Of a DNA stretch of 64,000 bases, positions 42,048-52,023 are shown one piece after another; positions within the stretch are counted from its first letter, which is position 1, and each line of letters opens with the position of its first letter. Source of the stretch: an uncultured Pelagibacteraceae bacterium (GTDB lineage: Bacteria; Pseudomonadota; Alphaproteobacteria; Pelagibacterales; Pelagibacteraceae); contig CACHPE010000001.1 in NCBI GenBank assembly GCA_902581605.1, forward strand, positions 1-64,000. Reading direction: 5' to 3'. The translations under genes were made by a program, and so were the position numbers. The notes under the pieces are model-generated. The model worked only from the letters and a program-made list of their open reading frames with translations, did no database searches and was not told the DNA's origin.

Positions 42048-43379
42048 ATGAGTAAAGAAGGAAGTTTAGGTGCACCTATAAGACATCCTATTGATTTTGA
42101 GAATCCCGATTTTTTAAATCCTGAAAAGTTAGACGCTGAAATGAGAAGAGTGTTTGATATTTGTCATGGATGTCGAAGATGTTTTAATCTCTGTGATTCA
42201 TTTCCGAAGCTATTTGACATGATTGATGAGTCTAAAAATGAGGATGTTGAAAGCTTATCTAGTGATCAATTTACTCCTGTTGTTGATGCATGTACTTTGT
42301 GTGATATGTGTTTTATGACTAAATGCCCATATGTTCCACCCCATGATTTTGATCTGGATTTTCCACATTTAATGCTGCGATATAGAACAGCTCAAAAAAA
42401 ATTAGGTAAATTACCAAGTGTACCAACACAATTAGCCCAAATAGATCGAAATGCTAAAATTGGTGTCATGTTCTCTAAAATAATCAACTGGGCATCAAAT
42501 ATTAAAAATAAATTAATTAGAAAAATTTTAGAACTTATTGCTGGAATAGATAAAAGAGTTCAGCTGCCAAAATATAACTCAGAAACTTTTTCAAACTTCT
42601 TTAAAAAAAATAGAGATAAAATAAATTATGAGACAACTTTAAAAGATAGAAAAGTTGTTATTTATTCAACTTGTTTTGTAAATTTTAATAAAAAAAATAC
42701 AGGTGTTGCTGCTTTAAAAGTTTTGAAAAAAAATGGTGTAGAGGTTCAGGAGGCTTACCCTGGTTGTTGTGGAATGCCATTTTTAGAGCAAGCAGATTTG
42801 CCAAAAGTTGTTGAACAAGCGAAAAAAGTTTCTAAGGATTTAATCGATTGGATTGATAGAGGATATAAAGTAGTAACATTAACAGCTAGTTGTGGATTGA
42901 TGTTAAAATTCGAATGGCCTTTGTTGTTACCAAAAGATGAAAAAATAAAAAAATTATCCACAAATGTTATGGACATTGATGAGTATGTCGTGGATATTGC
43001 AAACAATGAAGGGTTAGCAGAAGGATTAAATGAGATTGATGGAGGAGTAACCGTGCATCATGCTTGTCATGCTAGAGCACAGAATATGGGTATTAAAGCA
43101 AGAGATATGTTAAAATTGATACCAAACGTTAAAATTGATGTAGTTGAAAGATGTGCGGGTCATGGAGGAACTTTTGGAGTTATGAAAGAAACTCATAATT
43201 TAGCAAATAAAGTTGGAAGACCTACAGCGAGACAAATAAAAACTAAAAATAATAAGTATATGGCTTCGGATTGTCCTCTAGCTGGCAAACATTTAAAACA
43301 ATTAGAAGTTGACACAAATATATCTAATGATGAGGCACTACACCCTATCGAATTGATGGCAAAAAGTTATAACTTATGA
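42048..43379 (+). CDS. heterodisulfide reductase/GlpC-like Fe-S protein
   Basis: CHGCRRCFNLCDSFP, CTLCDMCFMTKCPY, CCG motifs. Confidence 0.9.
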   Translation: MSKEGSLGAPIRHPIDFENPDFLNPEKLDAEMRRVFDICHGCRRCFNLCDSFPKLFDMIDESKNEDVESLSSDQFTPVVDACTLCDMCFMTKCPYVPPHDFDLDFPHLMLRYRTAQKKLGKLPSVPTQLAQIDRNAKIGVMFSKIINWASNIKNKLIRKILELIAGIDKRVQLPKYNSETFSNFFKKNRDKINYETTLKDRKVVIYSTCFVNFNKKNTGVAALKVLKKNGVEVQEAYPGCCGMPFLEQADLPKVVEQAKKVSKDLIDWIDRGYKVVTLTASCGLMLKFEWPLLLPKDEKIKKLSTNVMDIDEYVVDIANNEGLAEGLNEIDGGVTVHHACHARAQNMGIKARDMLKLIPNVKIDVVERCAGHGGTFGVMKETHNLANKVGRPTARQIKTKNNKYMASDCPLAGKHLKQLEVDTNISNDEALHPIELMAKSYNL

Positions 43380-43975
43380 TCATGCCTAGAGAAAAAAGAG
43401 AAATTCAAAAAGAAGACATCATGCCTTTAGATGTTTATATAGAAAAGAGACGTGAATTAAGAAAAAGTATTGTTGATTATAAAAAAAATAGAAGAGTTGC
43501 TTTAGGGCCTTATGCCACTTTTTATTTTGAAAGTTATGAAACAATGTTAGCTCAAGTACAAGAAATGCTATACATTGAAAAAGGTGGGGATGAGCAACTT
43601 CAGGATGAGTTATCTGCGTACAATCCCTTAATACCTAATGGCAAAGAACTAACAGCAACTTTAATGTTTGAAATAGATAATCCTATCTCAAGGGCTGCGT
43701 TTCTTGGAAAAGTTGGTGGAATAGAAGAAACAGTATTTATGAAAATAAATGGTGAGAAAATTAAAGCAGTTCCCGAAGAAGATGTAGATAGAACTTCTTC
43801 TGAAGGAAAAGCTTCATCAGTACAGTTTATTCATTTTAATTTTACTGATGATCAAATAGAAAAATTTCATTCTAATAGCTCAGAAATAGAGCTTGGAATT
43901 GATCATAAAGAGTATTCTCATAGCACAAAATTATCTAAAGAAAATATAGCCTCTTTATATACTGATTTTAGTTAA
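43376..43975 (+). CDS. DUF3501 family protein
   Basis: Family recognised from sequence and conserved linkage to rubrerythrin and GlpC-like gene. Confidence 0.85.
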   Translation: MIMPREKREIQKEDIMPLDVYIEKRRELRKSIVDYKKNRRVALGPYATFYFESYETMLAQVQEMLYIEKGGDEQLQDELSAYNPLIPNGKELTATLMFEIDNPISRAAFLGKVGGIEETVFMKINGEKIKAVPEEDVDRTSSEGKASSVQFIHFNFTDDQIEKFHSNSSEIELGIDHKEYSHSTKLSKENIASLYTDFS

Positions 43976-44427
43976 TTTAGTCCCCAAATATTATCTGCTT
44001 TAATCCAACCTTCAAATTTTTCTGATGTAATTTTACACCAATTTTGTTCACATTTTTCTACAATTAATAATCTTCCCTCTTTTATTTGAGCAACAGGTTT
44101 AGCAAAAGATGTAGGTTTCTTAAATAAAACTTTATCTTTTGTGGCTATTACTGAATTACTTTTTTTTAATTGTGAAATATGAATCCATCCGCCGTTATTT
44201 TTAAAATCAATAATTCGTCTAAAATTTTCTTTTTTATCGATTTGTTTTAAAGGCAAATTTATTTTTTTGTAAACATACTTGATGTCAGATTCAAAACTTG
44301 GTCCATAGCGTACGTTCACCTTATTTTTTTTAAGAGAAACGAATATTTCTCCTGCATTACTTGAGGTAATAAAGAATATTAAAAGAGAGAATATAAAAAT
44401 TTTATTTATTAGATTTTTTATTTTCAC
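43972..44427 (-). CDS. secreted bacterial SH3-domain protein
   Basis: Signal peptide; VNVRYGPSFESDIKYV and WCKITSEKFEGWIKADNIWG. Confidence 0.88.
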   Translation of the reverse strand: MKIKNLINKIFIFSLLIFFITSSNAGEIFVSLKKNKVNVRYGPSFESDIKYVYKKINLPLKQIDKKENFRRIIDFKNNGGWIHISQLKKSNSVIATKDKVLFKKPTSFAKPVAQIKEGRLLIVEKCEQNWCKITSEKFEGWIKADNIWGLN

Positions 44428-45169
44428 TTTTCTTTGTTTTATTTAATTTTACTTTTCTAAAGCTTAAATTTAATAAATCTATAATAAGAATAAATCCATT
44501 TAAATTTTGACCAATTTTTAATATTTTTTTTAAAACTTCATTAGCTAGCATTGTTCCAATTGTTCCTGCTACTGGTCCTAATATTCCTTCATATTCACAG
44601 TTTGATGTTTCATCAGTAATAACTTCCTCTTGATAGAAGTCTCGTAAAGAAGGAGTATTTTTATTTACAAAATCAAAAGTAAAAATATGACCGTCAAACT
44701 TACTAATTGCTCCAGTCACAAGATATTTTTTATATTTTAAACTTAAATCATTAATTAAAAATTTACTTTCAAAATTGTCAGTACCATCAATTATGTAGTC
44801 ATAATTTTTTATTATTTTTTCAAATTTTACTCTATCCATTTTAAATTTATAAAGATTTATTTTTGTTTTTGGGTTTATTCTATTTAGTTTTTTTTTAGCA
44901 ATTATAACTTTTGACTTATTTAAATCTTTTTCATCATATAAACTTTGTCTATGAATATTTGATAGACTAACTATGTCATTATCAACAATTCCTAGTGTAC
45001 CAACACCAGACCTGGTTAAAAAATCAGCTGATGGACATCCTAGACCACCCATTCCAATTATTAAAACCTTTGAGACTAGAATTTTTTTTTGTCCTAATGG
45101 ACCTATATTTTTTAAAATTATTTGTCTCGAAAATTTATCTATTTCTTTTTTGCTTAAATCTTTACTCAT
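44402..45169 (-). CDS. MoeB/ThiF/HesA-type E1-like adenylyltransferase
   Basis: FSRQIILKNIGPLGQKKI, GMGGLGCPSADFLTRSGVGTLGIVDND, DGTDNFESKFLIND. Confidence 0.93.
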   Translation of the reverse strand: MSKDLSKKEIDKFSRQIILKNIGPLGQKKILVSKVLIIGMGGLGCPSADFLTRSGVGTLGIVDNDIVSLSNIHRQSLYDEKDLNKSKVIIAKKKLNRINPKTKINLYKFKMDRVKFEKIIKNYDYIIDGTDNFESKFLINDLSLKYKKYLVTGAISKFDGHIFTFDFVNKNTPSLRDFYQEEVITDETSNCEYEGILGPVAGTIGTMLANEVLKKILKIGQNLNGFILIIDLLNLSFRKVKLNKTKKSENKKSNK

Positions 45170-45603
45170 TTTCCAGTCGAGCCGAAACCACCTTCTCCTC
45201 TAACAGTTTCTGGAAGATCATCTGTTTCTTCAAATTCCATTTTAATTATAGGAGTCAAAATCATTTGTGCTATTCTATCTTTATTATTTATTAAAAAATC
45301 ACTTTTTCCATGATTAAAAAGGATTATTTTTATTTCTCCCCTGTAATCACTATCAATAGTTCCAGGTGTATTTAAAACACTAATTTTGTTTTTTGCAGCT
45401 AAACCAGATCTCGGTCTTATTTGGATTTCAAAATCACTAGAAAATGCAACTGCAAGCCCTGTTGGAACTAAACATGATGAGTTTGGTTTAAGATTGATAG
45501 GTTCATTTAATAACGCCATTAAATCCATACCTGATGCACCTTCTGTTTTGTAAGCAGGTAATTCAACTGCAGGGTCTAACTTTTTGATAAGAACTTTTGC
45601 CAT
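45166..45603 (-). CDS. dut: dUTP diphosphatase
   Basis: GASGMDLMA, RPRSGLAAKN, NTPGTIDSDYRGEI, GEGGFGSTGK. Confidence 0.98.
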   Translation of the reverse strand: MAKVLIKKLDPAVELPAYKTEGASGMDLMALLNEPINLKPNSSCLVPTGLAVAFSSDFEIQIRPRSGLAAKNKISVLNTPGTIDSDYRGEIKIILFNHGKSDFLINNKDRIAQMILTPIIKMEFEETDDLPETVRGEGGFGSTGK

Positions 45604-46808
45604 TAATTTAATTGATCAAGTATTCTATCAACTATTTCATCAGAAATTCCAGATTTTTTTTTATACGAAAGTTTTTCTTTTTTAACGTATTTGTTTTTAT
45701 AATGAATTGTTACCTCATTATAATCAGAGTTAAATCCTATATTTTTATTTGATACATCATTAGAAATTATCCAGTCACAATTTTTCTTGTTTAATTTTTC
45801 CTCAGCATTTTTATCAATCTTATTAGTTTCTGCTGCAAATCCAATGACAAGCTCAGGTCTCATTGAGTTATGGTTGGACACATAATTAAGTATATCTATA
45901 TTTTTTTCTAAATTTAAATGTAGGTTATCTTGTTTTTTAATTTTATTTTCATATTTTTTATTAATTTTAAAATCAGCTACTGCAGCAGAAAAAATTGCTA
46001 CATCAACAGGTAAATTTTCTTGAGTGGCAACTAACATTTCATCTGCTGTTTCAACTTTTATAAGATTAATATCTTTTGTTATTTCAAGATTAGTTGGACC
46101 AGATATTAATGTTGTATCAAAACCTTTCTTGGATAATGATTTTGCTAATTCATATCCTTGTTTGCCACTTGATTTATTAGTAATAAAACGAACTGGGTCT
46201 ATGTACTCATTAGTTGGACCTGCTGTAACTAATGCTTTAAGTTTTTTGTTATTTTTTTGAGTTAAGAAATATTTATCAATTTCTTCTGCAATTACTGATG
46301 GGTCTGACATTTTACCTTCCCCATATTCACCACAAGCCATATCACCAACCTCTGGACCAATTAGTTTATATCCAAACTCCTTTAATTTTTTTAAATTCAT
46401 TTTAGTAGTTGGATGTTCCCACATTCTTACATTCATTGCTGGTGCTAAAATAATATCTTTATCAGAAGCTAAAACCACAGTAGATGCTAAATCATCAGTT
46501 GTTCCTTGAGCTAATTTTGAAATCGTATTTGCTGTAGCTGGCGCAATTACAATTAAATCTGCCCATCTTGAAAGTGAAATATGATCCATTTCGGCTTCAT
46601 TTTCTACACTGAATAAATCGCTATATACTTTACCTTGAGAAAGCGATGTTACTGAAAGTGGAGTTACAAATTCTTTTGCACTTTTAGTGAGGATTGTCTT
46701 TATTTCTGCTCCATTCTTTTTAAAAAGCCTAATTGTTTCTAGACTTTTATAGGCAGATATCCCTCCACAGATAATGAATAGTATTTTTTTATTTAACAAA
46801 TTTCTCAT
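45603..46808 (-). CDS. coaBC: bifunctional CoaBC
   Basis: ISAYKSLETIR, PAMNVRMWEHP, VTAGPTNEYIDPVRFITNKSSGKQGY. Confidence 0.97.
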   Translation of the reverse strand: MRNLLNKKILFIICGGISAYKSLETIRLFKKNGAEIKTILTKSAKEFVTPLSVTSLSQGKVYSDLFSVENEAEMDHISLSRWADLIVIAPATANTISKLAQGTTDDLASTVVLASDKDIILAPAMNVRMWEHPTTKMNLKKLKEFGYKLIGPEVGDMACGEYGEGKMSDPSVIAEEIDKYFLTQKNNKKLKALVTAGPTNEYIDPVRFITNKSSGKQGYELAKSLSKKGFDTTLISGPTNLEITKDINLIKVETADEMLVATQENLPVDVAIFSAAVADFKINKKYENKIKKQDNLHLNLEKNIDILNYVSNHNSMRPELVIGFAAETNKIDKNAEEKLNKKNCDWIISNDVSNKNIGFNSDYNEVTIHYKNKYVKKEKLSYKKKSGISDEIVDRILDQLN

Positions 46809-46816
46809 TTGCGGAA

Positions 46817-48397
46817 TTAAAATACTATAAGGCCAAAAATTACAAGAAGTAATAAACCAATAATAGATTGATTTCTAAATGCTATCATTTCTGATTTCTT
46901 ATCATTTAAAGCGGTATATGAATTTGAATTTTGTGGAATTTGACCGCTAGCTAAAAACGTTAATGCTTGATTTGCTTTATCCATAATCTCAGGAAATTCT
47001 GGTAAACGTTTAATCACTTCAGATGTTGTATTTAAAGTTTCATTTAAATTATTAATTGGATCTTTTGTTTCTTTAAGCCAATTCTCTAGTACAGGTTTTG
47101 AAGTTGTCCAAATATTTGTGTTTGGATTTAATTTTCTTGCTACACCTTCAACAACAACCATAGTTTTTTGCAACATTAATAATTGAGGTTGAGTTTGCAT
47201 ATTAAACTTTTCTGTTACATCAAATAGTTGTTTGAGTAATTTACCTCCTGAAATATCTTTCACTTCTTGACCAAATATAGGTTCGCCAATTGATCTCAAA
47301 GCTTGGGCCAGATCATCAATTGGTACCTCTTTAGGAACCAATCCAGCTACTAAGTGAACTTCAGCTACTTTACGATAATCTCTTTGAATAAATCCAAATA
47401 AAATTTCTGCTAAAAATCTTTTACTAAGTTTATCTAACCTACCCATAATTCCAAAATCTATAGGTACAATTTGGCCACTATTATCAACAAAAATATTTCC
47501 TTGATGCATATCTGCATGAAAAAAACCATCTCTTACAGCATGTCTCAAAAAATGTTGGATAATATCTTCAGCTATTTTATTAGTATCTAAATTTTTTTTC
47601 TTAAGCTCTTCAGTTTCTCTTATTGAAATTCCATCTATCCAATCCAAAGTCATTACATTTTCACTAGTAAAATTCCAATAAATCTCAGGAACTTTAAATC
47701 CAGCATCATTTTTTGTATTTTCTGCATACTCATTTGCTGCAGCAGCTTCGAATCTTAAATCCATTTCAAGATTAGTTATTTCTTTAAGTAAAAAAACAAC
47801 TTCAACAAGTTTTAATCTTTTTGTTTTCTTTACAAATGACTCAATAATAAATGCAAATAACATCATCGCATCTATTTCTTCATTGAATATTTTTTTTATA
47901 TTTGGTCTTAAAATTTTTATTGCTACATCTTTAATAGTTCCATTGTCATTTATTTTTGCTTTATGAACTTGTGCAATCGAAGCAGCAGCAACTGGTTCAC
48001 TTAAATCAATTATAGAATTAAACGCATCGATACCGAGATCTTCTTTAATAATTTCTTTTGCTTCATGAATTGAAAAAGGGGGCAATCGATCTTGAAGTTT
48101 CTCTAGCTTTAAAGATAATTCTTCTCCAATTATGTCAGGTCTAGTAGCAAGAAATTGTCCAAGTTTGATGAAAGTTGTACCCATAGACTCTAATGACCTA
48201 GATAGTCTTTCTCCATCATCTTCAATTAAATTATTTTGTTCCTTTTTTTCAAATGAGATGGATAAAATTTGGAACAATATTGTTATAGCTAAAGGAGGTT
48301 TTTTAAATTTTGATGCAATTTTTAAAATATCTGATTTTGCAATTTTTTTTCCTAATTTAAATAAAGTAATAAGTTTTTTAATCATTAAATTTTCCAA
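46817..48397 (-). CDS. ubiB: UbiB/ABC1-type kinase-like ubiquinone biosynthesis protein
   Basis: GTTFIKLGQFLATRPD, PVAAASIAQVHKA, FFHADMHQGNIFV. Confidence 0.96.
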   Translation of the reverse strand: MENLMIKKLITLFKLGKKIAKSDILKIASKFKKPPLAITILFQILSISFEKKEQNNLIEDDGERLSRSLESMGTTFIKLGQFLATRPDIIGEELSLKLEKLQDRLPPFSIHEAKEIIKEDLGIDAFNSIIDLSEPVAAASIAQVHKAKINDNGTIKDVAIKILRPNIKKIFNEEIDAMMLFAFIIESFVKKTKRLKLVEVVFLLKEITNLEMDLRFEAAAANEYAENTKNDAGFKVPEIYWNFTSENVMTLDWIDGISIRETEELKKKNLDTNKIAEDIIQHFLRHAVRDGFFHADMHQGNIFVDNSGQIVPIDFGIMGRLDKLSKRFLAEILFGFIQRDYRKVAEVHLVAGLVPKEVPIDDLAQALRSIGEPIFGQEVKDISGGKLLKQLFDVTEKFNMQTQPQLLMLQKTMVVVEGVARKLNPNTNIWTTSKPVLENWLKETKDPINNLNETLNTTSEVIKRLPEFPEIMDKANQALTFLASGQIPQNSNSYTALNDKKSEMIAFRNQSIIGLLLLVIFGLIVF

Positions 48398-49089
48398 CCA
48401 CTATGAATTGAAACAATACCTCCAGAAAGATTTCTATAAGAACATTTATGAAAATTATTTTTTTCCATTAACTCCATTAATTCATCTTGATTAATAAATT
48501 GTTCAATACTTTTGATTAAATATTCGTAAGGTTCTTTTTCTCCAACTACAAACTGGCCGATTATAGGAATGAGTTTTGAATAATTTTTATATATAAAATC
48601 AAGATTTGAATTTTGAATTTTAGAAAATTCTAGACATAGATAGCGTCCACCAGGCTTTAAAACTCTATAGGCTTCTGAAAGTGCTTTATTTAAATTTTTT
48701 GTATTTCTTAGTCCAAAGCTAATAGTGTAGTAATCAAATGAACTGTCTGTTATTGGTAATTTTTCTGCCGGAGAAATGACCCATTTTACATTTTTATAAT
48801 TAGATAATTTTTGTTTTCCTTGACTAACCATCCCTTTATTAGGGTCTACACATGTAACTTCAGCCTCTTTATTTGTACTATCTAAATATAACTTTCCAAC
48901 ATCTCCCGTCCCACAAGCAACATCTATTAATTTTCTACTAATTCTGGGATTCATCATATTGATTAAACTTTTTTTCCAATATCTATGTACACCCATAGAC
49001 ATAAAGTCATTCATCAAGTCATATTTGTTGTAGACCTGATTAAATACATTTTCTACAAGTCCTTTTTTATTTTGAAGATTTTGTTGCAT
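48385..49089 (-). CDS. ubiE: ubiquinone/menaquinone methyltransferase
   Basis: YDLMNDFMSMGVHRYWK, DVACGTGDVG, SFGLRN. Confidence 0.97.
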   Translation of the reverse strand: MQQNLQNKKGLVENVFNQVYNKYDLMNDFMSMGVHRYWKKSLINMMNPRISRKLIDVACGTGDVGKLYLDSTNKEAEVTCVDPNKGMVSQGKQKLSNYKNVKWVISPAEKLPITDSSFDYYTISFGLRNTKNLNKALSEAYRVLKPGGRYLCLEFSKIQNSNLDFIYKNYSKLIPIIGQFVVGEKEPYEYLIKSIEQFINQDELMELMEKNNFHKCSYRNLSGGIVSIHSGWKI

Positions 49090-49118
49090 AAAAAAATATA
49101 TATTGAATATAGTATCAA

Positions 49119-49982
49119 ATGCCAGAATTACCAGAAGTAGAAATTGTTCGACAATCCCTCAATAAAAAGATCAAAAAAAAAAGCATAAAAAAAGTTATAA
49201 TTAGAAACAGGAATTTAAGGTTTAAAATACCAAGTGATTTTGAAAGTTTTCTTAAAAATAAAAAAATAATTGAAGTTAGTAGATTTTCTAAATACTTGAT
49301 TATCCATTTTCAAAATGAAGATTATTGCTTAATTCATTTAGGAATGTCAGGAACAATTCATATTCTTGATAAGAAAAAACCTTTAAAATTCACGAATACT
49401 AGTTTTTATCATTCCCCTTTTTTACCTAAAAAACACAATCATGCAGAGTTTGTATTTGATAGCTTGAAAGTAATTTATAATGATCCAAGACGTTTTGGAT
49501 TTTTTGAAATAATTAAAAATTATCAAGATCTACAGAGAAGATTTAAATCAATGGGTCCTGAACCTTTTAGCGATAAATTTAACTTAAATTACGTATTTAA
49601 TTATTTTAAGAATAAAAATAAAGATATAAAAAGCTTTTTACTTGACCAGAGATTTGTTTCTGGAATAGGTAATATTTATGCAAGTGAAATACTTTTTGCT
49701 AGTAAAATAAATCCTTTCAAAAAAGCAAAGCGACTTAGCCAAAACGAATGTTTAAATATTATTTCAAATTCAAAGAAAATACTTAAACAGGCAATTGACA
49801 AGGGAGGATCAAGTATTAGAGATTTTAAAGACATATTAGGTAATGAAGGTAACTTTCAAAAGGAGTTTAAAGTTTATCAGCAAGACGGTACTGATTGTAA
49901 GCGTAAGCAGTGCAAGGGCATTATAAAAAAAAAAATAACGTCAAATAGGTCAACTTTTTTTTGTATTTCTTGTCAAAAATAG
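49119..49982 (+). CDS. mutM: formamidopyrimidine-DNA glycosylase
   Basis: MPELPEVEIVRQ, HLGMSG, FVSGIGNIYASE, C-terminal zinc finger. Confidence 0.97.
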   Translation: MPELPEVEIVRQSLNKKIKKKSIKKVIIRNRNLRFKIPSDFESFLKNKKIIEVSRFSKYLIIHFQNEDYCLIHLGMSGTIHILDKKKPLKFTNTSFYHSPFLPKKHNHAEFVFDSLKVIYNDPRRFGFFEIIKNYQDLQRRFKSMGPEPFSDKFNLNYVFNYFKNKNKDIKSFLLDQRFVSGIGNIYASEILFASKINPFKKAKRLSQNECLNIISNSKKILKQAIDKGGSSIRDFKDILGNEGNFQKEFKVYQQDGTDCKRKQCKGIIKKKITSNRSTFFCISCQK

Positions 49983-50032
49983 TTAAATATTTAGTTGACC
50001 ACTATAAATTCTCAAGCTATACCCCTGCGCAG

Positions 50033-50293
50033 ATGGCAAACACTAAATCAGCAATTAAGAGAATTAGAAGAATTTCTAAACAAACTGCAGTAAATAAAGC
50101 TAGAAAGAGTAGGTTTAGAAATGCTCTGAAGAAAATGAACATTCTTATTGATGGTAAAAAGAAAGATGAAGCTCTTAAATTTTTACCAAAGTTAAACTCT
50201 GAGTTGATGAAAATTGCAAAATCAGGAATAATAAAAAAACAAAATGCTTCTAGAAATGTTTCTAGAATTACCAAAAAAATTGCTGCAATCTAA
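50033..50293 (+). CDS. rpsT: 30S ribosomal protein S20
   Basis: MANTKSAIKRIRRISKQTAVNKARKSRFRN; the track ORF starts too early. Confidence 0.96.
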   Translation: MANTKSAIKRIRRISKQTAVNKARKSRFRNALKKMNILIDGKKKDEALKFLPKLNSELMKIAKSGIIKKQNASRNVSRITKKIAAI

Positions 50294-50396
50294 ACGTTAG
50301 TACAATTTTTTAAACAACCCCTGATATCCACATTATATATTTAAGCTTTTCATTAAGTTACTATATTTAGATTTAGTAAATATTTGGATTCTAGTC

Positions 50397-50500
50397 ATTC
50401 AATCTATATTTGATTTAATTTTAATAAAATCTATTAATTGATTCAATTCATATTTGATTCAATTTATAATTTTAATTTAATTTTAATTTGGGATTAACTT
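50397..50500. repeat. AT-rich imperfect direct repeats in the rpsT-dnaA intergenic region
   Basis: TTGATTYAATT at 50410, 50438 and 50454; larger pair ATTCAATCTATATTTGATTTAATTTT / ATTCAATTCATATTTGATTCAATTTA. Confidence 0.5.
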
Positions 50501-50604
50501 TGAAAATATAAATCACAATCATAGATTTTATTTTTTTTTAATTTTCTTTATTAACTTGTTGCAAATTATTTTAAATAGTTCTAACTGAGATTTCCCCTTA
50601 AGTT

Positions 50605-52023
50605 ATGAATAAAATGACAAATACAAAAAATATTAACAATTTTTCTTCTGAAGGCTTCGAATGGAAGCAAGTGCAGAATGAAATGAAAAATAAATTGGGC
50701 TTAGAAGTTTATGAGAGCTGGTTAAAAAAAATTTCTTTTGTTGATGAATTTAATAATTATTTGTTATTATCAGTACCAACAAGATTTATTAGGGATTGGA
50801 TTACATCAAGATATTTAGACCAAATATTAAAAATAATTAAAATTTATAAAAAAGATATTATTAGAATTGAGTTCAAAATAGTTGAAAAAACTCAAGAAAC
50901 CAATTTAAAGGAAAGCAATATTAAAGATAGTAATATAAATGAAAATGTTTCATTTATAAAAGACTCATACCTTCAGTATAATCGAATTGATCCAAATAAA
51001 AGATTTGATAATTTTATAACAGGTTCAAGTAATAAATTAGCTTATGAAGCTTCTTTAAAAGTTTCAGAAAATATATCTCATTATAATCCACTTTATATTT
51101 ATGGCGGTGTTGGAATGGGAAAAACTCATTTATTAAATTCAATAGGTTTAGAGCTTAAAAAAAATAATAAAGTAATGTTTATTTCTGCTGAACGTTTCAT
51201 GTATCAGTTTGTAAAATCAATTAAATCAAACGACATGGTTAAGTTTAAAGAATATTTTAGAAATATAGACATTCTATTAATCGATGATATCCAGTTTATA
51301 AGTGGAAAAGAAGCTATGCAGGAAGAGTTCTTTCATACATTTAATGCATTACTTGATAAAGGATCTCAAATAATTGTATCAGCTGATAGAGCACCAAATA
51401 AATTATCGAGAATTCAAGAAAGAATTAAATCAAGATTTTCTGGTGGATTAGTTGTTGATATTCAAAAGCCGGAATTTGAACTAAGAAAAAAAATAGTTGA
51501 AAAAAAAACTGAAGAATTGAATGCTTTGTATTCTCATCAATTACAAGTTTCAAGAGAAATTCAAGATTTTATAAGTAATGAAATAACTGGAAGTGTAAGA
51601 GAATTAGTTGGTGCAATAAACAGAATTGTTTCATTTTCAAGAATTTATAACAAAGCCCCAAATCTTGGAGAAATTAAAGTAGTTTTAAAGGATTTATTAA
51701 ATTTAGCAGAAAATAAAGTTACAATAGATCTAATTCAGACAATTGTTTGTAAGTTTTTCAAAATCAGCAAAAATGAAATGTTATCATCTAGAAGATCAAG
51801 ATATTTAGTAAGACCTAGACAAACAGCAATTTATTTAACAAAAATTTTGACTTCTAAATCGTTACCTGAAATTGGAAGAGAATTTTCTAACCGAGATCAT
51901 ACAACAATAATTCATTCAGTAAAAACTATTGAAAAGATAAAAGAAAAAGATCCTGAGATGGTTGATAACATAAATAAATTAAAAAATCAGATTTTATATA
52001 ACAATAAACAAAATGAAATTTAA
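50605..52023 (+). CDS. dnaA: chromosomal replication initiator DnaA
   Basis: IYGGVGMGKTHLLNSIG, DDIQFISGKEAMQEEFF, SLPEIGREFSNRDHTTIIHS. Confidence 0.99.
   Translation: MNKMTNTKNINNFSSEGFEWKQVQNEMKNKLGLEVYESWLKKISFVDEFNNYLLLSVPTRFIRDWITSRYLDQILKIIKIYKKDIIRIEFKIVEKTQETNLKESNIKDSNINENVSFIKDSYLQYNRIDPNKRFDNFITGSSNKLAYEASLKVSENISHYNPLYIYGGVGMGKTHLLNSIGLELKKNNKVMFISAERFMYQFVKSIKSNDMVKFKEYFRNIDILLIDDIQFISGKEAMQEEFFHTFNALLDKGSQIIVSADRAPNKLSRIQERIKSRFSGGLVVDIQKPEFELRKKIVEKKTEELNALYSHQLQVSREIQDFISNEITGSVRELVGAINRIVSFSRIYNKAPNLGEIKVVLKDLLNLAENKVTIDLIQTIVCKFFKISKNEMLSSRRSRYLVRPRQTAIYLTKILTSKSLPEIGREFSNRDHTTIIHSVKTIEKIKEKDPEMVDNINKLKNQILYNNKQNEI

Noticed and set aside
42954-42962. Perfect DnaA box TTATCCACA
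   Set aside because: Single copy inside a coding sequence with no cluster; expected by chance in AT-rich DNA.
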